From NCBI GenBank assembly GCA_023362775.1, contig JALMGJ010000003.1, forward strand, positions 183,245,725 to 183,309,724: a DNA stretch of 64,000 nucleotides, written 5' to 3'. The DNA is from Charina bottae. Taxonomy: Eukaryota; Chordata; Lepidosauria; Squamata; Charinaidae. Each line of letters opens with the position of its first letter. The first letter of the stretch is position 1. The notes under the pieces are model-generated. The model was not told where the DNA came from and made no database searches. It saw nothing but the letters and a program-made list of their open reading frames with translations. Positions 48,307 to 62,306 of the stretch are shown one piece after another. The translations under genes were made by a program, and so were the position numbers.

Positions 48307-48522
48307 ATGGCTGAGGTAGTAGAGAGTGGAAAGCGAAAGAGAAAGTTTGTTGAAGAAGATGATAGCGTAACTACTAAACGCCCACATACCGATTCTCTTG
48401 TTGAAAATGATGATAAAATTGCAGATAAAAAGTGTTGTGATGAAGGTCAAACAGGAGGTAAAAATGCTCTTCATCGTGAAATAGAAAATGAAGAGACCGA
48501 AGAGGTTCATAAAAGGAAAAGA
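48307..48522 (+). CDS. RNMT: RNMT coding exon 1 (start codon, basic N-terminal region)
   Basis: RNMT is the nuclear mRNA cap guanine-N7 methyltransferase: it transfers methyl from S-adenosylmethionine to the GpppN cap, with RAMAC as activating partner. This exon begins at 48276 after TTTGTTTGCAG; the ATG at 48307 is the first in frame and opens MAEVVESGKRKRKF. Residues 1-72 are charged and probably disordered, with nuclear-localisation-like clusters KRKRK (residues 9-13), TKRPH, and HKRKR at the exon end. The donor is AGA/GTGAGT, phase 0. From memory, human RNMT has a much longer N-terminal regulatory region, so this one is about 70 residues shorter. The predicted total is about 406 residues against 476. 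An additional or alternative upstream start cannot be excluded. Confidence 0.92.
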
Positions 48523-48739
48523 GTGAGTATTTCAAATATTAATTTTTACAGTAATCAAATTCTTCCAGACTCTTTTATGTTTGAGGATAATTAAAATGTA
48601 GGCTACTGTTTGGATAGAACTTTAGGAACATATACAACTTTATATTCTAGGCTGTTGTGTTAAAGTTTTGTTGACCTTTTGGGTAGACTTGCATAGGATT
48701 CTGCTGTTATGGACCAAGTTAAGACTTATATTCACCCAT

Positions 48740-49262
48740 AGATGGATATTGGGAACTTCAGACTGATTGATAGCCATGTCTGGGAAGATTTTATAAAACA
48801 GTGCAGTATACTAGTAGTGATTCCTAGAAGTCAGCGTGGATTTGTCAAGGACAGGTTTGCCAGACTAATCTTACTGCATTTTTTGTTCATATAAGTTTAT
48901 TAGTAGATTGTGGGAATGCTGTGGACATAATATATTTATACTTCAGGAAAACATTTAACAAAGTACCTCATGATATCCTGATGGGTATGTCTGTTTGGTG
49001 GATCCATAGCTGATTTGAAAACTATAAACAAAGAGTGCTAATATATAGTTCTCATTGAACTGGAATGAGATATTAAGTGGGGATGGTACAGAGTTCAGAA
49101 TACTCTTCAACATTTTCATTGATGATTTGGATGAAGAAGTAGTGGGAATGCTTATCGAATTGACAAAAAACTGGGTAAGAGGAGCAGGAACAAGATTTAA
49201 GGTGATTGAGGCTTTCCAACTTAATGAGTCTATGAAACACAAGAGCAGAAGGTTTGCGTTTA
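48740..49262 (+). mobile_element. Decayed LINE reverse-transcriptase fragment
   Basis: With stops and indels this reads RSQRGFVKD, then an IYTS.KHLTKYLMIS stretch (compare the Y-x-D-F-x-K-A-F-D-x-V-P-H motif), then GTEFRILFNIFIDDLDEEVVGM, which resembles the block before the catalytic YADD/FADD in CR1-type RTs. The catalytic box itself is lost. Family is uncertain. Confidence 0.55.
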
Positions 49263-49264
49263 AA

Positions 49265-49640
49265 TGACAACAACAGCAACATGACAAAGTAGCAACAATG
49301 GTGCATTGGAATATCTGCAAGAAATACCACTTGCCTGCAAGCAAGAACTGGTGGGACCACAAAATAGACAAGGTAATAGAAAATGAAGACACCAAAGTGC
49401 TCTTGGACTTTAGAATTCAAACAGACAAGCATCTGCCTCACAACACCCCAGACTAAACAATTGATAAGAAAGACAAAAAAGTCTGGATAGTGGACATTGC
49501 AATACCCGGAGACAGCAGAATAGAAGAGAAAGAACTGGAGAAAATCGCAAAATATAAAGACCTGCAAATAGAAGTAGAACAACTGTGGCAAAAGAAAGCA
49601 AAGATAGTACCAACAGTAATAGGCACCTGATGTCCTGACT
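49265..49640 (+). mobile_element. R4/Dong-type LINE fragment: restriction-like endonuclease end
   Basis: Reads WNICKKYHLPASKNWWDHK, VIENEDTKVLLDFRIQTDKHL, then after one stop KKDKKVWIVDIAIPGDSRI and EEKELEKIAKYKDLQIEV, ending near IVPTVIGT. This is the C-terminal restriction-like endonuclease region of R4/Dong-clade LINEs as remembered from lizard and fish genomes. The single stop (TAA at about 49456) and the missing upstream RT make it a relic. Confidence 0.75.
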
Positions 49641-50109
49641 AAGAGTGAAGAACCACGCTGAGACGAAGTATCGAAGCTCTAGTGTTTATTGTTCTACTCT
49701 GCTAGGCAGAATCCAGCTAAACTGAAATGAATTAACAAACGCTAAGGGAAAAGACCCATAAAACTAAGGTGGTGCTTTCTTGACTCTCTTAGGAGGGAAC
49801 CAAAGAGACTCTGTACTGCGCATGCATTTGTCTCCCTGGAGAGGGCCCCCTCCTTCTCCACCAACTATCTCCCTGACACCTTGGATGCAATTCTCAAATA
49901 TCTGGAGCACCACTTGAATGCTGTGGGCATTGACAAAATCACCACCAGTCAATTGTAAAAGGCAGCTTTACTTGGAACAGCTCTACATCCTGTGATGATA
50001 CCTTTAATATTATTAAACAACAACATCTGCCTATCCCAGATCCCAGATTTGGAAGGACTTGATAGGTGGACAAAAATGCCAAATCCAGTCTAAACATCTG
50101 GCTGACTGT

Positions 50110-50310
50110 GCGACCAACCATAATATATTAAATTTGTATGCTGCCTGATTCTCATCGTCTCTGGGCAGCTCACAACAATCAAACAAAGACATTACAATAA
50201 AACATTAAAGATGAAAGATGGCAAGTGCGGTGAAGTGAGAGATCTCTCTTCCTCCCTCACCAAAGGCCTGGGTGAAAAGCCAGGTCTTCACAGCTCTTCT
50301 AAACAGTAGT
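50110..50310 (-). mobile_element. LINE 3' tail (minus)
   Basis: TGCTGCCTGATTCTCATCG and TCTGGGCAGCTCACAACAAT are the complement of the usual CR1/L2-like 3' end. The preceding part reads as the complement of a KTWLFTQAF-like codon stretch (GAAAAGCCAGGTCTTCACAG). It is about 200 bp and truncated. Confidence 0.7.
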
Positions 50311-50709
50311 GAGTTACATATGAAGTAAATGAAGCAACTTTAGAATGTTCTTCAAACCAGTATTGCTTTTGGTGATAAAGTAACAGCAATATCCAAAAAA
50401 TGCCTTTGCCAGTGTAAACAGAAACACCAACTTCATGTTGTTCCCCTTTATATATAATATATCACGAGGAGAAAGAATTTCTGGTTATAGACATACACAT
50501 CTTATTTATACTGAGATTATATTACTACAGTGCATTCCATCAAAGGTTACTTTTAAAGAATATATGGAACTTTACTTGATTCAAAATGCAATAGTAAGAT
50601 GCTTAAATACGTTTGCTTATTATTCACCTTTCAGTATTTGTTTAATGTGATCTTTTTCATGTTTCCTTTAGTCACAGTTTTATAGTTCTGCTTTCTTTTT
50701 TTCCTATAC

Positions 50710-50710
<1 letters not shown>

Positions 50711-50788
<78 letters not shown>
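50711..50788. repeat. CTTT microsatellite
   Basis: About nineteen uninterrupted CTTT units within an RNMT intron, about 165 bp before the next exon. On the sense strand it is pyrimidine-only, so it is a mirror-type, triplex-prone tract, and it is likely to be length-variable. Confidence 0.97.
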
Positions 50789-50954
50789 GTGGGTTAGAAA
50801 GAATTTGGCAGGAGATATAAACTCCAGATGTAAAGATGTAATTTTTACTGTGAAAGGAATGCACCAAATTAAAAATATTGGGACTTAGCTATCACCTAAA
50901 TTTATGTAAATATTTGCATGCTACACTTAATTGTTTATTTTATGTTTTATATAG

Positions 50955-51089
<135 letters not shown>

Positions 51090-51568
51090 TAAAAACAGAG
51101 TTCAAAGAATTTGTATATTCAGACATCTACTTTTGGGGGGAAAATTGACTGGTATTACAGTTGGCCATGAGGAACAAAAATCAAACTTAATTTGTAAATT
51201 CTAAATATTAGATTTTATATTAGAAAATTAATATTTTGACTGCACAAAAAAAAACAGGACTCTTCAATGTTGTGCTATAATGCAAGCATTGCATGTATTT
51301 GTCAGAGTATTTTTCTGTTTATTGTTTTGGTCTAACAAATGTGAGATTGTAGTCATGAATATATTGTGAGGTAAAAGTTATACTTTTTGTCAAAAGTACA
51401 CGTCAGTCCAGACTAAGTCATCTTTGGATATTACTAAAATTAATCATTGGAATCCTGAGAATTCAGTGATGAAAATAGCTTTCCTAAGATTTAGCACATA
51501 AACTAGAAACATTCTGATGTGAATTAAGTTTTCTTGGGATGCAGTCCTATACACTTAGCTGCAAATAA

Positions 51569-51880
<312 letters not shown>

Positions 51881-53126
51881 TAATTTGATATGGGAATCAT
51901 GTTAAATTGTCAAGTAAAATAGAAAAGGGAGTTTGATATATCTTTAGTGATTTTCATTCTGCAAATATGATTTGTAAAAACAATAAGATACTTTAAATCC
52001 AGATATAGGATAAACTAGCTTAATAGTACCTGGCTCTGCTGGGGTGAAGGAGTGGGAAAAAAAATTCCAAAGGGATATTTATTTCCATTTTATGCTTCAG
52101 TTATATTCAAGATGGCTAACATTGAAAACAATCAATTCTGAATCAATTCTGAAGTTGAATGAAACTTGGATATTGTACAATTAAAACAGAATAAAAGCAG
52201 CAAAATTAGAATCTGGTGTCCTCCCGTGCAATAGTCTAAAATTGTCTAAAACAGTTTCTCTTTACACACCACCATGAAGAGGGAAGGCAACACCTTTCCT
52301 GCAGGTGGGGAGATTTAAACTCTGCTTCAGTGCGTAGTTCTTGAATGGTGTAAGTAAAACCGGTTCTGCAGTACTTAACAGTATCTACTAGCAGGGATGT
52401 TTTAAATAGCACACAAAATACGGAAGAGAGCTAAATGAAGTTGGCAGAGGTTTCTTGTATCTGGCTGATTTTATAGCCGGAATTCTATTTGTCTTGCCAA
52501 CCTGCTAGATTCCTATCTGGAATCATAAGATGCATTATTGTCCTCACAGGAAATGTGCATGTCAGCTACGCATACAATAAATAAGTAGCACATGTGCTCA
52601 CTGAAATGCTCTGTAATTGTTCTTTACCTGGATCTCCTTGATGCGGATGTTTCATTTCTAAGGTCTCTTAAATCCTATTTGGTACATGGTTGACATACAT
52701 AAACCCCCATATTCCTCAAAATACTCAAATCACTAGCAACTAGAACAGCACTGAAATATTTGATTCAAAAGGCTTGTTTAGGATCTGAGGTTAGTTTGCC
52801 AGTAGCAGTGACGAGCATTGGCTAACTTTTTCTGACAGTAATGATAGTAGATCCTCCCTGGTGACCTTCTGGATCAAATATAACAATATCACTGTTTATC
52901 TTCCCACCTTTACAGCTATGGGATCCTGCTGAATAATGCCTTAATATTAAAAGAGAAATGTAATTGATGCCTTTTTGATAATGATTAATTTTCAGGGCAG
53001 TCCAACCTGTTCCTGATGAGAGTAATGCTATCTAGCTCAGAGACAAGGCAAGAGTGGTGGCATCTTTGGCCTGGCCTGGTTTTTGCTTTCCCTCCCCACA
53101 AGTATTCATATGTATATATTGTCATA

Positions 53127-53460
53127 GGGGCGTGGTGGCTCAGCGGGTAAGACGCCAGGCTTGTCGATCAGAAGATCGCAAGTTTGGGGGTTCAAATCCC
53201 TAGCCCTGCGTGCGGAGTGAGCTCCCGCACTAGCTCCAGCTCCTGCCAACCTAGCAATTCGAAAGCATGCAAATGCAAGTAGATGAATAGGTACCACTAT
53301 GGTGGGTAGGTAACAGCGTTCCGTGTGCGTCATGCTGGCCACATGACCATGGAAGCGTCTTCGGACAGCGCTGGCTCTTCGGCTAACAAACGGAGATGAG
53401 CACCGGCCCCTAGAGTCGGACACGACTGCAGAAATGTGCGGGGGGTACCTTTACCTTTAC
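53127..53460 (+). mobile_element. Full-length ~330-bp tRNA-derived SINE (plus)
   Basis: Head GGGGCGTGGTGGCTCAGCGG (A box) and GGGTTCAAATCCCTAG (B box). Body GCCAACCTAGCAATTCGAAA, ATGACCATGGAAGCGTCTTC and ACAGCGCTGGCTCTTCGG. End CTAGAGTCGGACACGACTG and a TACCTTTACCTTTAC tail. Same family as 14328-14665 and 23570-23722. The flanks TATATATTGTCATA and TATATATTCTCATA look like a slightly decayed target duplication. Confidence 0.9.
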
Positions 53461-53629
53461 TTATATATTCTCATATCAGTCTATACAAAGCTCAACTATG
53501 CAGAAGCACATATATGTACAGTATATATACACACACAGACACAAAAGGCATCCCATAAGACCAGGTGTATTGAATTTTACTTATATTTTGTTTATATGTA
53601 AATAATTATAATTCGTATATATATAAGGG

Positions 53630-54083
53630 GACCTGTTGGGCCCGAGGAAGTGGTCAGGGTCCTCTGGACTGTAAATGCCACCACTTGTCAATTAGATCCA
53701 AGCCCCTCCTGGCTGGTGAAGGCAGCTTGGGAGGTGATGTGTGGTTGGGTCCAGGCGATGGTAAATACATCCTTGGGAGAGGGGGTGTTCCCGGCTGCCT
53801 TTAAGGAGGCGCTGGTGCACCCCCTCCTCAAGAAACCGTGGCTGGACCCTACTGTACTAGACAATTTTCTTCCAGTCTCCACCTCCCCTTCTTAGGGAAG
53901 GTGGTTGAGAAAGTGGTGATGTTGCAGCTCCAGAGGATTCTGGATGAAACTGATTATCTGGACCCCTTCCAGTCAGGTTTCAGGCCCGGATATGGGACGG
54001 AAACAGCATTGGTCGCACTTATGGATCTCTGGCAGGAGCGGGATGGGGGCAGTGCATCCATCCTTGCTCTTGTTGACCTCTCT
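53630..54083 (+). mobile_element. CR1/L3-like LINE internal fragment
   Basis: About 450 bp similar along its length to the region before the RT palm in the LINE at 20.6-23.6 kb (LDPSPSWLVKA, GVFPAAFKEALVHPLLKKP, QSGFRPGYGTETALVALMD, SASILALVDLS). It stops abruptly just before the catalytic part and has no 3' tail. Loss of both ends without a tail suggests deletion after insertion. Confidence 0.88.
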
Positions 54084-54301
54084 ATACTGTACTCACGGCA
54101 AACAATTGTGTTAAACACTTGCCAAAGGTATTCTTTTACGTTTGATCTAATATTTGCTGTGAATAAGCACCACTGAACACTGGTACCTGTGTACTATAAA
54201 TAAGAACTATTGTACACATGTTCTAAATAGAAATGAATTGATTTCCATTAAACCTTCATTTTTGCTAAATGTCAGCCTTCAAATGAGTGATACTATTTTA
54301 G

Positions 54302-56683
<2,382 letters not shown>

Positions 56684-57224
56684 TAAGTTCTTACTTAACC
56701 TTACTTTTTTTGCATGTTAGCTTAGTTTAGTTTTATTTTTTTAAATCTCTTTGCTCTGTATTATAAGTATTGTCAGCTACTTTGAGTAGTTGACAAAGTA
56801 GAAAGGTAGGTTATAAAACAACAGCAACAAAAGTAATACTCTGTTTTATTTAAATGTCAGAGTTGCCCATAATTTGGCTTTGCCTATTTTAAGTTTCTCT
56901 GTGGAGTAACTTAAGTTTAAGTTTCTTTGGGGAGTAACAGAGCCAATGGTAGCTTATGAATTGAAACAAACAGTGGACTTTGAATTCCCTTATACAGTAT
57001 CTTTCTTCTTCCTTCCTTCCTTTTCTTAATATCCTCTCTCATATGGGCAGAATTAACACTGATTAAAATCAGAGTCTTTGGTCCTATAGTCTAATACTGA
57101 ATTCTGACTTACTTTCCAGTGTTCATAGAATCAGCAGTATGATGTGTCTGCATAAAAGGCAAACATAATTTAAGGCTGCTTGTATAAAAGTACAATTTCC
57201 AAAATCATGGAAAATAATTGTTTC

Positions 57225-57830
57225 TCTGCATTAGTCATACTCCACCTCAAGTATTGCTTCCAGCACTGGATGCAGTATTTTAAAAGGACTCAGGCAATTT
57301 AAAACAAGTGTAAAATGGCAAAGAAGATGATCAGGGGACTAGAAATTAGATTTTCCAGAAACAAGACAACTAGAAATCTTGAGAAAATATGTCTTTTCAA
57401 GCACCAGAAGAAGTGTCTCTCAAAAGAATGCCACAACATGTTCTCTGTTGTCTCAGAGTCAGAAAATAGGATAATGGTATTAAATTTTGAGAAGGTAGAT
57501 TCCAATTAAATGCTTCTTTACAGTAAGATCAGTTTGATAGTGAAACTTATTACTCTAGGACAGGGCTTTCCAAAGTTTTCCCACGGTGACACACCAACCG
57601 CGAGAAAACCCGTGCCATCAGCGCTTCCGGGTTTTGACGCGACACATCTGGGCCCCGCAGGCGACACAATTTTGTGTCGCGACACACAGTTTGGAAAGCT
57701 CTGCTCTAGGAGGTAGTGGGCTGTATATCTTCAAGCAAAATTTAGACATTTTTAACAGATGCTTTAATTTTGATTTCCACATTGCGCACAGTATTGGACT
57801 TGGTGACCTAAATAATTCCTTCTGATCCTA
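57225..57830 (+). mobile_element. CR1-like LINE 3' end with a nested hAT element
   Basis: 57240-57550 and 57712-57830 together match the layout of the CR1 3' end. The parts are CTCCACCTCAAGTATTGC, a decayed KMIRGLE stretch, a C-terminal segment, then GGAGGTAGTGGGCTGTATAT, TTCAAGC and ATTGGACTTGGTGACCTAAA to a final TTCTGATCCTAT. The hAT copy at 57561-57703 splits it. Confidence 0.75.
57561..57703. mobile_element. Non-autonomous hAT element, copy D (nested in CR1)
   Basis: The shortest copy, 143 bp, from CAGGGCTTTCCAAAG to CAGTTTGGAAAGCTCTG, with perfect 8-bp duplications CTCTAGGA at 57553-57560 and 57704-57711. Contains the family's GACACACCAAC, CGCTTCCGGGTTT and GTGTCGCGACACACAG blocks. Its insertion into a CR1 tail orders the two events in time. 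Confidence 0.92.
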
Positions 57831-57933
57831 TAACGCATGTAGAAGAATTGCTGCAATTTTGATGCAGATCACATGGCATCCCTGTGATACAAATGAAACA
57901 GCATTTGAAAACTTAGTATTTTGAGGATAGTAA

Positions 57934-58728
<795 letters not shown>

Positions 58729-58830
58729 AAATACCCTGCTGATGAAAGTTCCAGATTGGCCTCACATACCAAAGAGGATTATGAGCATGCAGAAATGTTG
58801 AAGAAGGATGGAAAAGCAAAACTACCTCTT
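58729..58830 (+). CDS. RNMT: RNMT coding exon 8
   Basis: A 102-bp, phase-0 exon, residues 348-381: KYPADESSRLASHTKEDYEH, then AEMLKKDGKAKLPL. It corresponds to the alpha-helical lobe insertion near the C-terminus that in human RNMT contacts RAMAC. The sequence is moderately diverged from mammals, but the YPA-ESS..DYEHA pattern is clear. Donor CTT/GTAAGT. Confidence 0.92.
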
Positions 58831-58973
58831 GTAAGTATTTGCAGAATTGTATTTCTTCGCCTGAAGCATAAGACCAGGTCTTTCAAAGGCACAGTAACTG
58901 TCTAAGTCAGTGTGATTACTGCAATATCCTGTCTTTTGACCAGATCAGTTTGATTGAAGTCTTGCAATTCAAG

Positions 58974-59048
58974 GTCTGTGGCTTGAATCATGTCAACTGG
59001 ATTTCTATTATTAATAGAAATCCAGTTGACATGATTCAAGCCACAGAC
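58974..59048. repeat. Perfect palindrome, 37-bp arms, 1-bp centre
   Basis: The left arm 58974-59010 (GTCTGTGGCTTGAATC...ATTTCTATTA) is the exact reverse complement of 59012-59048. The whole lies within an insertion bounded by 14-bp direct repeats TTGCAATTCAAGGT at 58962-58975 and 59086-59099. Confidence 0.95.
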
Positions 59049-59789
59049 TGTTCCACCTGGATGACTGAGAACCTTCATCGACATATTGCAATTCAAGGTG
59101 TTTTTCTTCTCCATCTTCCCTCTGTTGGGCAGGCTTAGGACTCAATAAACGTCTCTGTGTTAGATGGCACATTGCACACATTCTCCTCTCTTCTGGCGCC
59201 ACTATGAAGCAAGGATATTTTCTCAGATTGCCAACTTGGCTACAAATTGTGAAGCCAGCCTGTCTCATTGTCCAAATGTCAGGGATGGAATTTTCCTCTA
59301 ATTTCTGTAAAATTGTGAAACTATTAATATTTTGTTATTGGTTTCTGTGTGCAGAAAGAGTAAGTACAGAAACTATTTTGTGTCATGTTAGGTACACAAT
59401 GTTAATGTTAGGTTTGCTTGTGCAGCAAATGACTTTTTTACAGTTATTATTTGAAACATCTGAGCCTTAAAAGGAGAAAAAATATAGTGTAGGTATTTTG
59501 TTTAAGGTCTGATATTAGCATATGATAACTTACAAAGGTGGCTTTAAGTATAACCAGGGGTGTTCAAAATGAAGTAACATCAGCCTTGTACATACAGTAT
59601 GTTTATAAAAATTGCTAGCTTATATAACTTTACTTGTCTACCTATCTAGAAATAGTAATTTAAGAGAGTTCAGCTACCACTTGAAAACAGAAGTAATGTA
59701 GAAATGAATTGAATTGACAAAACCCTTTGTGTCATTCCTGAAAGTGGTTTTTGCTCTGGGTACAAGAGCAAAAGTTGTAAGAGAATATA

Positions 59790-60012
59790 AGTAGTCCTTG
59801 TTTAATGACCGTTCAAAGTTATGGCAGTGATGAAAAAGAAACTATACAACCAATCCTTGCATTTACGACCTTTACAGGTCTGTAAAGCAAAGGAAAGCTG
59901 AAGTAAGATCATAAGCACAGTTGTGGTTTCACTTAGTGACCACTTTACTTAGTGACCATTTCACTTAGTGAGTTGCTGGTCCCAATTGTAGTCACTAAAT
60001 GAGGACTACCTG
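59790..60012 (-). mobile_element. TA-flanked MITE (CAGGTAGTCCT family), minus copy
   Basis: About 223 bp. On the minus strand it starts CAGGTAGTCCTCATTTAGTG and ends ATTAAACAAGGACTAC, so it has inverted ends, with TA on both sides. It shares TGTGCTTATGATCTTA and CAGCTTTCCTTTGCTTTACAG with 30261-30478. It carries three internal CACTAAGTGAA-type repeats and is non-coding. Confidence 0.82.
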
Positions 60013-60207
60013 TATTAATATTACGAAATTAGGGAATATTATTAATACCTAGGTAAAAAAAGATAAGAAACTAGGAAATATTATTATTGCCTACTAATAT
60101 TAAGAAACTAAGGAGTTCTAATACTAAGAAATTGCTTCAGGTAGACAAACTTCAGAAAGATGGAATTTCTCAAATATCTATAATTGGATGTTACTATTTA
60201 TTTTCTT

Positions 60208-62060
60208 ATTTGTTTTTTTTTTTGTTAATTTTATTAAGTTTCAAAGAAAGAATAAAAGCTACAATAAAAACAAAAAACTACAACAAAAACCTTAAAAAGT
60301 GCAGAAACACAAGAGAAGAAAAAAAAATTAAATTTACAGAAAGATGTGGCTTCCGACTTTTAACAGCAAGGATATACAAAATTTCCATAATCAATCTCTT
60401 ACTCTATATTAATCCAAAACACCACATTATTTCTATAAATCATTCCACTTTAACACATAATAAAAATCACTAAGTAGTTACTCCTCCCCCTTATATTAAA
60501 ATAAAGAAAAAAAATTCATATAAACCTCCTAAACATCTTTCTCCCCTCCAAAAGATAACACATATTTAATTATTCCCTTCCTACCACTATTCTGTACATT
60601 TCTGTCTACTATAGTAAGAAATTAAAAGCACATAGGTTGTCTTCTATTATACTTGATAATACAACAGTTTTAGTAATCTTAATCTTAATAAACCCCAAAA
60701 ACAAGAACAATTCAAAACAGTTAATCCAAATCTTTAAAAGCAAATAACATCAATCAAATCCTTAAAGCAAACCAGATAAACATTCTTTAGCCCTAATACA
60801 ACAGTTTTAATAATCTTAATAAACCCCCAAAAAAACAAAGAAAGTTCGAAGCAATAACTCCAAATCTTTAAAAGCAAATAACTTCAATCAGATCCTTAAA
60901 GCAAACCAGATAAGCATTCTTTAACCCTTATCTCACTTCAAAATAAACCAGAGCATTTACATATCCCCACAATGTGCACAGACCTTTTCTCTTGAAAAAA
61001 TCAAACAGCCCAACTGCCCCCCTCAAAGATTCCAGGTTCTTTTCATGGCATTCCACCAGAAAGTCAATTTCACTTGTGGCTTGCAGATCTCTCTCTCCCT
61101 TAAATTTCTCCAACTCCACTATCTAATCTTCATCCAGCATCTCAATAAAAATCCCAATGTCACTCTTAAAAGAAACATTTCTATCGCTGTTAAATTCCTC
61201 AATTTCATCCACCACATCCCCAACCTGATAGCACATTTTAGATCTCATATTTTCCACAATGTCCTGAATATCTTCCTTAAAAGCTTGATAGAAATCAGAA
61301 GAAATCTGTTTAAAATCTTGGTGGAAGTCAGAAAGAATCTGTTTGAAATCCTCCATGTCTCACGCAGTAGATCATGGTGCCCCCTAGGAGCTTAACCAGC
61401 GAAAGTCGAAGGTATGGAAAAGTTCCAGAGTGTGTTTACACAAAGTGAAAGTGAGTTAGGCAGACAGTTCCCAAGGGAAAGTGAAAACAGAAAGCTGAAG
61501 GTTCAAATCAGCCGATTCAACGTATAGGAAAATGCTACAAATGCTTCAAATGTAATACAAAAATAATAACAGGAAGACAATTGTTTACTCTCTGTCCTCC
61601 TTAATATATGGAAGGAAAACGGAATCCAAAACTTATTTTTTTTTTAAAGTAATCCCAAAAATAACGATAAGCACCAAGAGAACCAGCTTCTCCTTGCTGT
61701 AGAAAGCCTCTCTTAGCGTACATATACTTAAAAAAATATACAAATTGGTGATTTAGAAATGGGGTGGCTGGTCTTAGTGTCCCTTTAAGGCTACAGTGCG
61801 GCTTGGAAAGTGATGACGTCCCCGCCTCCCAGCTAGCTCTTACCAGTCGAACGCGAAACGCTGTTTGCGATCTTCTGTCTGAGGACAGATGGGACGATTC
61901 CAAGTGTTCTCCTTTATCTGGAGAACATTTTTGGGCTTCAGGAAAACCTGCCTGAGCCCGAAAAAAATTGCTGCATTGTCAGCTCTGCCCGCTGAGCTCG
62001 CGGGCACAGCTGTTCAGTCCGCCATTCCCCACCGGAAGCCCCTGTTTTCATCTCATTTGT
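60208..62060 (-). mobile_element. L1-like LINE: 5' UTR and ORF1 start joined to a 3' tail
   Basis: On the minus strand it runs from a GC-richer 5' UTR (GGCTTCCGGTGGGGAATGGC near 62035, AGCAAGGAGAAGCTGGTTC near 61690) into MEDFKQILSDFHQDFKQISS at 61356. It continues into a charged, coiled-coil-like segment (VGDVVDEIEEFNSDRN; after a stop, LEKFKGERDLQATSEIDFLV), then AT-rich sequence, and ends in an AATAAAATTAAC-like 3' end and a poly-A tail (poly-T at 60208-60221). The RT/endonuclease ORF2 is missing, so this is an internally deleted or rearranged copy. Squamate L1 identity is by resemblance. Confidence 0.65.
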
Positions 62061-62189
62061 GAGGCTCTTGCCAGGTTACTTTTAACAACAAAACATCCAC
62101 AGTACAAATCATTTTACATAATGATAAACAATAATCAAACAACAGATAAAATGATAAGACAACCAATAACATTACATGTAAATGGCAAC

Positions 62190-62246
62190 TTCTATAACCA
62201 AAGGCCTTCTTAAAGTAAGCTGCCCAGAGTCAGGCAGCATACAAGT
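62190..62246 (+). mobile_element. LINE 3' tail leading into the TAA microsatellite
   Basis: AAGCTGCCCAGAGTCAGGCA and AGCATACAAGTTTAAATAA match the 3' end seen at 29785-29835. The tail repeat of this LINE type is TAA/ATAA, which explains the microsatellite that follows. Confidence 0.75.
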
Positions 62247-62249
62247 TTA

Positions 62250-62295
<46 letters not shown>

Positions 62296-62306
62296 TAATA
62301 AATATA

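Larger units (their letters stand above)
48523..50954 (+). other. RNMT intron after coding exon 1
   Basis: GTGAGT donor to a TATATAG acceptor. It contains two adjoining LINE relics (48740-49640), a LINE tail (50110-50310) and a CTTT microsatellite. The stretch 49640-50100 has nothing recognised. Confidence 0.85.

Noticed and set aside
49055..49267. Continuation of the RNMT exon 1 frame into an extra exon
   Set aside because: The content (ILFNIFIDDLDEE) is LINE reverse-transcriptase-like, not RNMT, and the exon at 50955 joins exon 1 in frame with the conserved AAHYN motif.
50711..50788. Possible satellite or CRISPR-like array
   Set aside because: It is a simple tetranucleotide microsatellite without spacers.
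53127..53210. Possible tRNA gene (A and B boxes present)
   Set aside because: The tRNA-like head is followed by a SINE body and tail, and the same unit recurs at 14328 and 23570; a proper cloverleaf with acceptor stem is not kept.
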